A stretch of DNA of 15,476 bases from an uncultured Oscillospiraceae bacterium. GTDB lineage: Bacteria; Bacillota; Clostridia; Oscillospirales; Acutalibacteraceae. A program made the position numbers and the translations under genes. Under the pieces are notes generated by a model. That model was not told the origin of the DNA. It saw nothing but the letters and a program-made list of their open reading frames with translations, and made no database searches. Positions 1 to 6,571 of this stretch are shown here, one piece after another (positions within the stretch are counted from its first letter, which is position 1; each line of letters begins with the position of its first letter). The stretch is taken from contig URNB01000040.1 of NCBI GenBank assembly GCA_900549055.1, forward strand, positions 1 through 15,476, read 5' to 3'.

Positions 1-14
1 TAACTCGATTTTAT

Positions 15-40
15 ATAATTGCATTTGCTAATGCAATTAT
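15..40. other. AT-rich perfect hairpin downstream of the beta-helix gene
   Basis: Positions 15-25 and 30-40 are perfect inverted complements (11 bp, core ATAATTGCAT / ATGCAATTAT) around a 4-nt loop. It lies 15 nt beyond the main terminator of the minus-strand gene. No clear T-run follows on either strand, so it may be a backup terminator, an mRNA-end structure, or chance in AT-rich DNA. Confidence 0.3.
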
Positions 41-54
41 TCAGTAGACATTAA

Positions 55-105
55 AATAATCCAAACACCCCTTCGCAAAGACGACGAAGGGGTGTTTGGA
101 TTATT
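55..105 (-). terminator. Strong Rho-independent terminator of the exported beta-helix gene
   Basis: A perfect 21-bp inverted repeat (55-75 and 85-105) encloses a 9-nt loop. It starts directly after the stop codon of the minus-strand gene (106-108). The stem contains CCAAACACCCCTTCG and is followed in the minus direction by a short T-rich tract. The flanking AATAAT/ATTATT arms supply A and T tracts on both sides, so it could stop transcription in both directions. Confidence 0.85.
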
Positions 106-1656
106 TTATTCTAATGTGAAGCTGCTGTCGATTACTTCGGTTTTGTTCACGCATTTGCCTACATTTACAATACTGATCGTATTTCCTGCGGATATGACCT
201 TATTCATATCATAGTCCGCTTCATTCCAGCAGAGGTAGGCTGCGGATATAATGTTGTTCTTTATTGTAATGCTTTTGGCGGGGCAGCCGTTATAAATATG
301 CAGTGCGTTTACGGCAACATCCGAAATAACATTGTCGGTAACAGTGAAGCTCTCGGCACTTGTCATTTGAATTGCAGCGCCGTAGGTGAAGCCGTTTTCG
401 GTTTTACCGGTTATATTCTTAATGGTATTGCCGCTTATGGTAACAACGGCATTATTGCCGGCTTGAATATTGATGCCGCGCCGACAGTTTGAAATCTCAT
501 TGCCGGCGATTTTAAAGCTCGCCATATTGCCCTGTGCAAAAACAGCATAGCCGCCGGATTCATTTCCGGTAAATGTGCAGTTTTCAATCGTTACATTGCC
601 GTCAGCGGCTGAGTGCGGCATTCTGAAGCCTGCCTCAAACTTGCAGTTTTTAAAGGTCAGATTTGAGGAATTGCTGTCAATCCTAACGGTATCGGTGAAT
701 GTAATGTTTTCGTAAACCACATTCTTACCGGCTGCGGAAACGAGATAGCTGTCGCCGGTCTTGGTAATTTTCGCACCGTTAACACCGCTGATTGTAATGT
801 TGTTGACCGTAACTCCGGGGGTGTAATAGCCGCCGCCGAAAATGCTGTTGCCGGCACCGTTGCTGCCGATAACGCCTTCGCCGTCTCCGATTTCAACTTC
901 GCCGCTGATAATCCATGCAATGGAATCAACGGTATCATTCAGCGTATTATAACCGAACTGACTGCCGCTCGTTACAATTCCCTTGCTTTCACGCCATGCC
1001 TTTGCGGCGGCGGCAAGAGTGTCGTAGGTTTTGCCCAAGCCTATTATGTTGACGCCGGAAGCATATTCGGCGTCCTTATCATAGGTATTGTCTTTACTGT
1101 CGTTTTCGTAGGCATACTGTGCGGCGTAAACCGTGATACCTATACCGTCGATAGAAAGCCCTTGATACTCATTGCCTGCAGCTTCCTTCATATGGCCCTT
1201 TACGGTGATGGCAGCGCTCTTTTCGCCTGCGAGCAGATGCTCCTCTGTAAGGTTGATATCGCTGTCATTAATCGTCCATTCAATAACCTCGTTCAGCTTT
1301 GCGTCACCCTTTATACCGATAATTGCAAGCTTGTACTTAAGAGCTAAATTGCCGTTGTTTACAACGCGAAGCGCGGGAAGCTCGTATCTGCAGCCCGGCT
1401 CCCAAAGAATGTTTTCCGCCGCTCTGTTATCGGCGGTTTTAAAGGTGAGAGTTTTTCCCTCGGCGGATTCCCATGTTCCGTCGGCCTTTTGCATTTCTAA
1501 AGCCACATCCAAGTTTCCCGCCTGAATTTTGTTTACCGCAGTAGATGCGGTGTCGGTAAACCACGCAAAGGTGGTTCCTATGAGCATTGCGACGCAGATT
1601 ATAAGTGAAAATGCGCTTGAAAGCAACGCCCGTTTAAGAGATTTGCCGTTTGTCAT
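106..1656 (-). CDS. SipW-type signal peptide protein with TasA-like N-terminus and right-handed beta-helix domain
   Basis: 516 aa, predicted to be exported. Residues 1-34 form a SipW-type signal peptide: basic n-region (KSLKR), a hydrophobic core, then GTTFAWFTDT, which matches the TFAYFSD-like cleavage motif of TasA/CalY substrates. Residues about 36-180 (AGNLDVAL, LRVVNNGNLALKYKL) resemble the TasA/camelysin fold. Residues about 255-510 are rich in short beta-strand repeats such as VTIENCTFTGN, FKIAGNEISN and VTISGNTIKN, typical of parallel beta-helix (pectate-lyase-like) proteins. No lyase catalytic set or LPXTG anchor was recognised. The start is set by AAAGGAGGA (1666-1674), 9 nt upstream of the ATG. 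No dedicated signal peptidase gene lies in the window. Known: SipW-processed proteins form surface or biofilm fibres. Inferred: a cell-surface or matrix protein, perhaps glycan-binding; the exact role is unknown. Confidence 0.8.
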   Translation of the reverse strand: MTNGKSLKRALLSSAFSLIICVAMLIGTTFAWFTDTASTAVNKIQAGNLDVALEMQKADGTWESAEGKTLTFKTADNRAAENILWEPGCRYELPALRVVNNGNLALKYKLAIIGIKGDAKLNEVIEWTINDSDINLTEEHLLAGEKSAAITVKGHMKEAAGNEYQGLSIDGIGITVYAAQYAYENDSKDNTYDKDAEYASGVNIIGLGKTYDTLAAAAKAWRESKGIVTSGSQFGYNTLNDTVDSIAWIISGEVEIGDGEGVIGSNGAGNSIFGGGYYTPGVTVNNITISGVNGAKITKTGDSYLVSAAGKNVVYENITFTDTVRIDSNSSNLTFKNCKFEAGFRMPHSAADGNVTIENCTFTGNESGGYAVFAQGNMASFKIAGNEISNCRRGINIQAGNNAVVTISGNTIKNITGKTENGFTYGAAIQMTSAESFTVTDNVISDVAVNALHIYNGCPAKSITIKNNIISAAYLCWNEADYDMNKVISAGNTISIVNVGKCVNKTEVIDSSFTLE

Positions 1657-1727
1657 TGTTTCTTTTCCTCCTTTATAAAATTTTTTTCAATGACAATATG
1701 TAAACGCGTTTTTTCGCGGTTTACAAC

Positions 1728-1765
1728 ACTTCCGTCTCAAAATGTATAGGTTTTGAGACGGAAGT
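1728..1765. repeat. Perfect 15-bp palindromic hairpin (copy 1 of a pair)
   Basis: Arms 1728-1742 (ACTTCCGTCTCAAAA) and 1751-1765 (TTTTGAGACGGAAGT) are perfect inverted complements around the loop TGTATAGG. It sits 72 nt upstream of the start codon of the minus-strand beta-helix gene. A second, weaker hairpin (about 1700-1725, GTAAACGCG / CGCGGTTTAC) lies next to it. A related copy in the opposite orientation lies at 1861-1888. It could be an operator, an attenuator-like 5'-UTR hairpin, or the end of a small MITE-like insertion. Confidence 0.6.
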
Positions 1766-1815
1766 ATTTACGGTGAAACCATATAAAAATTTTTTAACAT
1801 TTTTATAAAAAGGGA

Positions 1816-1844
1816 TTGCAATACGGAAATAATTGTGTTAAAAT
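1816..1844 (+). promoter_or_regulatory. Possible sigma-A promoter reading right into a non-coding stretch
   Basis: TTGCAA (1816-1821), a 17-nt spacer and TAAAAT (1839-1844) lie between the two related palindromes. No coding ORF follows on the plus strand, and TTGCAA is self-complementary. It may be chance in AT-rich DNA, or it may drive a short untranslated RNA. Confidence 0.25.
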
Positions 1845-1860
1845 AGGAAAGAAATATAAT

Positions 1861-1888
1861 CGTCTCAAAATCTATACCTTATGAGACT
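1861..1888. repeat. Imperfect palindrome related to 1728-1765 (copy 2, inverted)
   Basis: CGTCTCAAAA, a TCTATACC loop, then TTATGAGACT. Its reverse complement matches the 28-nt core of copy 1 (1733-1760) at 24 of 28 positions by my count, so the two copies are inverted repeats about 100 nt apart. The DNA between them is strongly AT-rich. This fits a pair of binding sites for a dimeric regulator, or the terminal inverted repeats of a very small element. Confidence 0.55.
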
Positions 1889-1910
1889 TAAATTTAATGC
1901 GGAGCAACTA

Positions 1911-1954
1911 AAGAAAAAGCCTATTGTTATCGTTTTCCCCGACAGCAACAGGCT
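1911..1954 (-). terminator. Rho-independent terminator of the relict TetR-like transcription unit
   Basis: Read on the minus strand, AGCCTGTTGCTGTCG pairs with CGATAACAATAGGCT (1918-1954) with two G-U wobbles and one mismatch. TTTTTCTTT follows at once. Several pairs are weaker on the plus strand, so the minus strand is the functional direction. It closes the unit that starts from the promoter at 2261-2289. Confidence 0.65.
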
Positions 1955-2062
1955 GATTTTAAATAATTATTATGTTGATAGTAAATGATTGCCCGATTTT
2001 TTTGAATTGACAGATTTGTCTCATGCCGAAAAGCGGCGAAGGGACGGGGAGGAATCATTTTT

Positions 2063-2197
2063 TCATCTGCTGCAGGAAAACCGCTGCGGAAAGCCAAGCC
2101 CGAACAAAGCCACGAGCGGATCACGCAGCATTTCCCGCGTTAATTTCACTGCCGCCGAAATAATTTCTTCTTTTGTGAACATAAATGCCCTCGGCAT
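2063..2197 (-). pseudogene. Truncated TetR/AcrR-family regulator N-terminus (44 codons)
   Basis: The ORF starts at an ATG (2195-2197) with AAGGAG (2207-2212) 9 nt upstream. It begins MPRAFMFTKEEIISAAVKLT, which closely resembles the start of TetR-family regulators (FTKEEIIEAALELVREEG). After about residue 22 the similarity fades and a stop appears at codon 45. A different frame nearby reads SARGFV where intact homologues read TARALG, suggesting a frameshift or deletion. Only about 240 nt separate the ATG from the terminator at 1918-1954, far less than the roughly 600 nt a full TetR gene needs. Promoter, ribosome binding site and terminator survive, so decay looks recent or a short peptide is still made. 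Identification rests on the N-terminal motif only. Confidence 0.5.
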
Positions 2198-2260
2198 TTT
2201 TTCATGCTCCTTAACTGCGCTTTGTTAAAGCAACATGCATTGCGCTACATCCGTTTCTTT

Positions 2261-2289
2261 ATTATGGCGCCTATCTCCGCGCGAGTCAA
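2261..2289 (-). promoter_or_regulatory. Sigma-A promoter of the TetR-like remnant
   Basis: On the minus strand, TTGACT (2284-2289), a 17-nt spacer and CATAAT (2261-2266) place the start of transcription near 2254, about 57 nt upstream of the remnant ATG. A perfect 10-bp palindrome, CCGAATTCGG, lies just upstream at 2299-2308. It could be a regulator site but is too short to assign. Confidence 0.55.
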
Positions 2290-2368
2290 TATCCGATTCC
2301 GAATTCGGCACGGCCTTACGGGAAGAATGAATTGTATTTGCAATAATTGTTATTAAATCTAAAAAATG

Positions 2369-2397
2369 TTGAATAACTGCGATAAATAAGTTATAAT
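2369..2397 (+). promoter_or_regulatory. Candidate promoter of the cas9-cas1-cas2-csn2 operon
   Basis: TTGAAT (2369-2374), exactly 17 nt, then TATAAT (2392-2397), predicting a start near 2404. The only downstream plus-strand gene is cas9 (ATG at 2608). The transcript would have a leader of about 200 nt that is fully antisense to the tracrRNA. No comparably good sigma-A promoter was seen between 2530 and 2600, although that AT-rich stretch could hold a weaker one. Confidence 0.5.
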
Positions 2398-2409
2398 TAA
2401 ATCGGACAA

Positions 2410-2445
2410 AACAAAAAACAAAGGCTCCGCCTTACGGCAGAGCCT
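2410..2445 (-). terminator. tracrRNA terminator hairpin
   Basis: On the minus strand, AGGCTCTGCC and GGCGGAGCCT pair over 10 bp (one G-U) around a GTAA tetraloop (2422-2445). TTTGTTTTTTGTTTT follows. No T-run follows on the plus strand, so it should let transcription towards cas9 pass. Confidence 0.9.
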
Positions 2446-2529
2446 CGCTCACACACTGTGAATTCGTCGAAACGATGTTTTCGCTGAAAGCTTATTTGAA
2501 CTTGTAGTGTAAATTCGGATGGTCCGAAC
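2410..2529 (-). ncRNA. tracrRNA for the type II-A Cas9
   Basis: The minus-strand transcript begins with an anti-repeat (2495-2529) complementary to the CRISPR repeat. Thirteen consecutive bases (2504-2516, GTAGTGTAAATTC) and then six more (2518-2523) equal the repeat on the plus strand. The lower stem is repeat TTTGA with tracr TCAAA. The bulge is GA on the crRNA side and AAGT on the tracr side, the same geometry as in S. pyogenes. After AATAAGC come a 4-bp hairpin with a UUCG loop (2464-2475), a 6-bp hairpin (2448-2462) and the terminator hairpin (2422-2445). Predicted length is about 115-120 nt. It guides RNase III processing of pre-crRNA and is the scaffold for Cas9. The 5' end is set by the promoter at 2536-2563; the 3' end is approximate. 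Confidence 0.92.
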
Positions 2530-2535
2530 ATCTTT

Positions 2536-2563
2536 ATTATACACCGGAAAAGAGAAATGTCAA
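2536..2563 (-). promoter_or_regulatory. tracrRNA promoter
   Basis: On the minus strand, consensus TTGACA (2558-2563), a 16-nt spacer and consensus TATAAT (2536-2541). The start falls near 2529, at the first base of the anti-repeat, so no long upstream-extended tracr form is expected from this promoter. It lies between the tracrRNA and the cas9 ribosome binding site. Confidence 0.85.
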
Positions 2564-2607
2564 TAATTTAAAAATAAATATTTTAATATTTTTCAGGGGG
2601 AGATTAT

Positions 2608-5600
2608 ATGAAAATCAGCGGCAATCATGAAAAGGTATCCGATTATTATATCGGACTCGATGTGGGGACAAATTCTGTCGGCTGGGCAGTAACCGATACC
2701 GAGTACAATATTTTAAAGTTTCGGGGCAACGCCATGTGGGGAGCGCGCCTTTTTGAGAAGGCGAATCCCGCGGCGGAAAGGCGGCAGTACAGAATCGCGC
2801 GGCGGCTTAACAAACGCCGAAAGCAGAGGCTTGAATGGCTGGAGCTTTTGTTCGATGAGGAAATAAGCAAAACAGATCCTTCGTTTTTCATCCGTTTAAA
2901 GGAAAGCTCGCTTTTAAACGAAGATAAAACGCACCGTGCGGATTTTCCGATCTTCAACGACAGCGATTATACCGATAAGGACTATTACAGGGATTACCCG
3001 ACAGCGTATCATTTGCGGAATGAGCTTATCGAATCCGATAAGCCGCATGATATACGCTTGGTATTCCTTGCGCTTCATCATATAATAAAAAGCCGCGGGC
3101 ATTTCCTTTTTGATATGGAGCTGTCGGACGAATACAAGACTGTCGATATTATGCTGGATGAGTTTACCGACCGTGTTTTTGAAGCTTACGGTGTGAAGCT
3201 CGGCTTTGCCGACAAGGAAAAATTTGTTTCAGTCCTAAGCAGCGGCAATTTGGGAATCAACGCAAAGAAAAAACTGTTGAGAGACGGTGTTACGATTGAG
3301 GGCGAATCGGACGATATTGATTTTGCGCTTGCGATCGATTCGCTGTCGGGTGCTGCAATAAACCTCTCCAAACTGTTTTTCGACGAAGAGCTTAAGGACT
3401 CCGGGAAATTTTCGTTAAACGAAGACCTTGACGAAGCATTGGGCGAAACCGCGGCATTGCTCGGCGAAGAAAGCACAGAGCTTTTGCGAATGCTGAAGGA
3501 AATATTCGATTCGGGCAAGCTGGCTCAAATGCTCGGCGGGCATCAATATATTTGCGAAGCTAAGGTTGAGCGGTATGAAACGAATAAGCGCGATTTAAAA
3601 AGGCTTAAAGAATATGTCCGTAAAAATGCGCCCGATAAATACAGGGAGATCTTCTGCGATAAAAAAGATAAGCTCAACAATTTTGCCGCCTACAGCGGAA
3701 AAACACTTGAATCGGGCGATTATTCCTGCAAACAGGAGGATTTTTGCAAGTATATTAAAAAAACGCTGCCGGAGCTGAAAAACGATTCCGAATTTGCCGA
3801 TATATACGCAAAGTTAGATAACAATACGCTGCTTTCAAAGCTTAAGGGCGCCGATAACGGCGTGATTCCGTATCAGCTACACTTAAAGGAGCTTAAAAAG
3901 ATACTGGATAACGCGGAAAATTATTTGGAGCTTCTTAAGCAGACCGATGAAAACGGGGTATCGGTAAAGGAGAAGATCATATCGGTTTTCTCGTTCAGAA
4001 TACCATATTATGTCGGACCGCTGAATAAAAATGCTGCGCATTCGTGGGTCGTAAGGACGGACGAAAAAATATACCCGTGGAATTTTAACCGTGTTGTGGA
4101 TACCGAAAAAAGCTCCGAGGGCTTTATAATAAACCTTATAAGCAAGTGCGGCTACACCGGAGAGGAGGTGCTTCCGAAGGAATCGCTTCTGTTCAGCGAG
4201 TATTGCGTATGGAACGAAATAAATCCCCTGAAGGTCAACGGCGAAAAAATATCCCCCGAAATTAAAAAAGAAATTTTCGATGAGCTGTTCCTCAAATCGA
4301 ATTCAAAGGTCACGGCTAAATTAATTAAGGGCTTTTTGCTTAAAAAATGCTATATTAAGCCGGAGGACGAGATATCCGGAGTCGCCGATATTTTAAAATC
4401 ACGGCTTAAATCGTATCACAGCCTTTCAAAAATAATGAGCGTTGAGGAAAATTACGAAACGGCTGAAAATATCATCCGTGCCGTCACGATATTCGGGGAC
4501 GATAAAAAGCTTTTGAAGGAATGGCTTAAAAGGAATTGTCCGAGCCTTGACGAGCGGCAGACAGCCGCCGTATGCCGATTAAGCTTCAGCGGCTGGGGCA
4601 GTCTTTCAAAAACCCTGCTTACAGAGATATACTCACCCGATGAAAACGGCGAGGCGCGCAGTATTATGGATATGCTGAGAAGCACCGACAACAATTTGAT
4701 GCAGCTTTTGAGCAACAGCTTCAAATTTGCCGAAAACGCCGAGGCTCACCTAAAGGAAAAATGCGGGGAGCGGGAATCCTTGAGGGAAATGATTGAGGAT
4801 ATGTACATTTCGCCCGCGGTAAAGCGCAGCCTGCTGCAGACCGTGAAAATAGTCGATGAAATAACCGATATCAAAAAATTCGCACCGAAAAAAATAATGA
4901 TCGAGGTTGCGAGAGACCGCGAAGGCGATAATGCCAAAAAAGCAACGGTTTCGCGCAGGGAAAGGCTTTTGGGGCTTTATAAGGCATGCAGGGATGAATA
5001 TCCCGAGCTGTATAAGGCTATCGAGGCGGCGGACGAAGGCGATTTGCGGCGGGACGCTTTGTATCTTTACTATACGCAGTTCGGTAAATGTATGTATTCG
5101 GGCGAGAAAATAAGTCTTGAAAGGCTCGACAGCGATTACGATATCGATCATATTCTCCCGCAATCGCGAATCAAGGACGACAGCATCGATAACCGCGTGC
5201 TCGTGAAAAAAATCTGTAACAGGGAAAAGAGCAACGAATACCCGATAAAGTCCGATTGGCAGAAAAATATGCAGCCGTTCTGGCGAATGCTGAAGGACAA
5301 GGGATATATAAGCCAAAAGAAATACGACCGTCTTACCCGCCGAACACCGCTGACAGAGGAGGAACTTTCCGCCTTTGTAGCGCGGCAGCTTGTGGAAACC
5401 AGGCAATCCACCAAGGCGCTTGCCGAAATATTTAAGACTATGTACGGTGCCGCGGGGACAAAAGTCGTTTATTCAAAGGCGGGCAATGTATCGGAGTTCA
5501 GGCAGGAATTCAAGCTGATAAAATGCAGGGATGCAAACGATTTGCACCATGCGAAGGACGCGTATTTGAACATTGTTGTCGGGAATGTTTACGATACAAA

Positions 5601-6570
5601 ATTCACCGACGCCTTCTTTAAAAACATTCGGAACGAGAATTACAGCCTGAACAAGGTGTTTAATTACAGCGTTCCCGGCGCGTGGGATAAGGATAAATCT
5701 ATTGCCGCCGTGAAATCCGTAATGCGGAAGAACAATATCCTTACCACAAGAATGCCGTATGAAACAAGGGGAGCGCTTTACGATTTGCAGCTGATGCCCG
5801 CAGGCAAGGGTCAACTGCCGGCAAAGAGCGGAAAGCCGATTGAAAAATACGGCGGCTACAACAAGGTAAAGGGTGCTTACTTCTTCGTTGCGGAGCATAC
5901 CGAAAAGAAGGTGCGGGTAAGGTCGATTCTGCCGGTTTATATTTATAAAAAGGCACTTTATGAAAAAGACCCGATTGCCTACTGCACCGAGATTTTGGGG
6001 CTGTGCGACCCGAAAATAATATATCCGCGCTTACTTACCGACGCGCCCATTGAAATTGACGGAAAAAAACTCAGCATTTGCGGCAGAAGCGGCAGGCAGC
6101 TTCTTTGCAGGCATGAATATCAGCTTGCGGCTTCTCCGGCAAATGAAAGGTACATAAAAGAAATTTCAAAATATGTTGCCCGCAGCGCTGCCGAAAGGGC
6201 TGAGAACGGAATCAGGCTCGCGCCCGACAGCGAAATATGCAGTGAGAAAAATACGGAATTATACCGGCTTTTCCTGCAAAAATTAAAGGCTCCTGTTTAT
6301 AACCGTCTGTTTGATGCTCAGCTGAAAAAACTAACGGAAAAGGAAAAGGCTTTTGCGGAGCTTCCGCTTATTGCGCAGTGCAGAATGCTGCTTGAAATAT
6401 TAAAGCTCTTTAAATGCGACCGTCAGGCTTCTGATTTTTCGGCAATAGGGGAAGCCGCAAATTGCGGTATTATATGCTTAAATGCTTCGCTGAAAAAAGT
6501 CAAATCCGCCTTTGCGATCTGCTCATCCGTTACCGGGCTTTACAGCCGCCGCACGGATCTGCTTAAGTAG
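2608..6570 (+). CDS. cas9: CRISPR-associated endonuclease Cas9 (type II-A)
   Basis: 1320 aa, an RNA-guided DNA nuclease that also selects PAMs during spacer acquisition. Order: RuvC-I YIGLDVGTNSVGWAVTD (catalytic D18); arginine-rich bridge helix about 51-78; helical recognition lobe about 80-715; RuvC-II IMIEVARDRE (E766); HNH YDIDHILPQS with H848 and N871, matching SpCas9 H840 and N863; RuvC-III HHAKDAYLN (H981, D984); C-terminal PAM-interacting domain ending SVTGLYSRRTDLLK, equivalent to SpCas9 SITGLYETRIDL. All catalytic residues are present, so it should be active. The start is set by CAGGGGGAG about 6 nt upstream of the ATG. Counting back without gaps from SVTGLY, the positions of SpCas9 R1333/R1335 are I1289/L1291, so an NGG PAM cannot be assumed. 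First gene of the cas operon. Confidence 0.98.
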   Translation: MKISGNHEKVSDYYIGLDVGTNSVGWAVTDTEYNILKFRGNAMWGARLFEKANPAAERRQYRIARRLNKRRKQRLEWLELLFDEEISKTDPSFFIRLKESSLLNEDKTHRADFPIFNDSDYTDKDYYRDYPTAYHLRNELIESDKPHDIRLVFLALHHIIKSRGHFLFDMELSDEYKTVDIMLDEFTDRVFEAYGVKLGFADKEKFVSVLSSGNLGINAKKKLLRDGVTIEGESDDIDFALAIDSLSGAAINLSKLFFDEELKDSGKFSLNEDLDEALGETAALLGEESTELLRMLKEIFDSGKLAQMLGGHQYICEAKVERYETNKRDLKRLKEYVRKNAPDKYREIFCDKKDKLNNFAAYSGKTLESGDYSCKQEDFCKYIKKTLPELKNDSEFADIYAKLDNNTLLSKLKGADNGVIPYQLHLKELKKILDNAENYLELLKQTDENGVSVKEKIISVFSFRIPYYVGPLNKNAAHSWVVRTDEKIYPWNFNRVVDTEKSSEGFIINLISKCGYTGEEVLPKESLLFSEYCVWNEINPLKVNGEKISPEIKKEIFDELFLKSNSKVTAKLIKGFLLKKCYIKPEDEISGVADILKSRLKSYHSLSKIMSVEENYETAENIIRAVTIFGDDKKLLKEWLKRNCPSLDERQTAAVCRLSFSGWGSLSKTLLTEIYSPDENGEARSIMDMLRSTDNNLMQLLSNSFKFAENAEAHLKEKCGERESLREMIEDMYISPAVKRSLLQTVKIVDEITDIKKFAPKKIMIEVARDREGDNAKKATVSRRERLLGLYKACRDEYPELYKAIEAADEGDLRRDALYLYYTQFGKCMYSGEKISLERLDSDYDIDHILPQSRIKDDSIDNRVLVKKICNREKSNEYPIKSDWQKNMQPFWRMLKDKGYISQKKYDRLTRRTPLTEEELSAFVARQLVETRQSTKALAEIFKTMYGAAGTKVVYSKAGNVSEFRQEFKLIKCRDANDLHHAKDAYLNIVVGNVYDTKFTDAFFKNIRNENYSLNKVFNYSVPGAWDKDKSIAAVKSVMRKNNILTTRMPYETRGALYDLQLMPAGKGQLPAKSGKPIEKYGGYNKVKGAYFFVAEHTEKKVRVRSILPVYIYKKALYEKDPIAYCTEILGLCDPKIIYPRLLTDAPIEIDGKKLSICGRSGRQLLCRHEYQLAASPANERYIKEISKYVARSAAERAENGIRLAPDSEICSEKNTELYRLFLQKLKAPVYNRLFDAQLKKLTEKEKAFAELPLIAQCRMLLEILKLFKCDRQASDFSAIGEAANCGIICLNASLKKVKSAFAICSSVTGLYSRRTDLLK

Positions 6571-6571
6571 T

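Noticed and set aside
1989..2228. 79-codon plus-strand ORF between the surface gene and the CRISPR locus
   Set aside because: It runs antisense over the TetR-like remnant, which has a promoter, RBS and terminator on the minus strand. Its product resembles nothing and it lacks a ribosome binding site.
4750..5406. 218-codon minus-strand ORF inside cas9
   Set aside because: It is a shadow of the conserved RuvC-II/HNH coding region with no ribosome binding site; the cas9 frame is certain.
6512..6571. Longer cas1 start inside cas9
   Set aside because: Type II Cas1 begins MGWRTVVI; the extra 20 residues are the cas9 C-terminus read in another frame.
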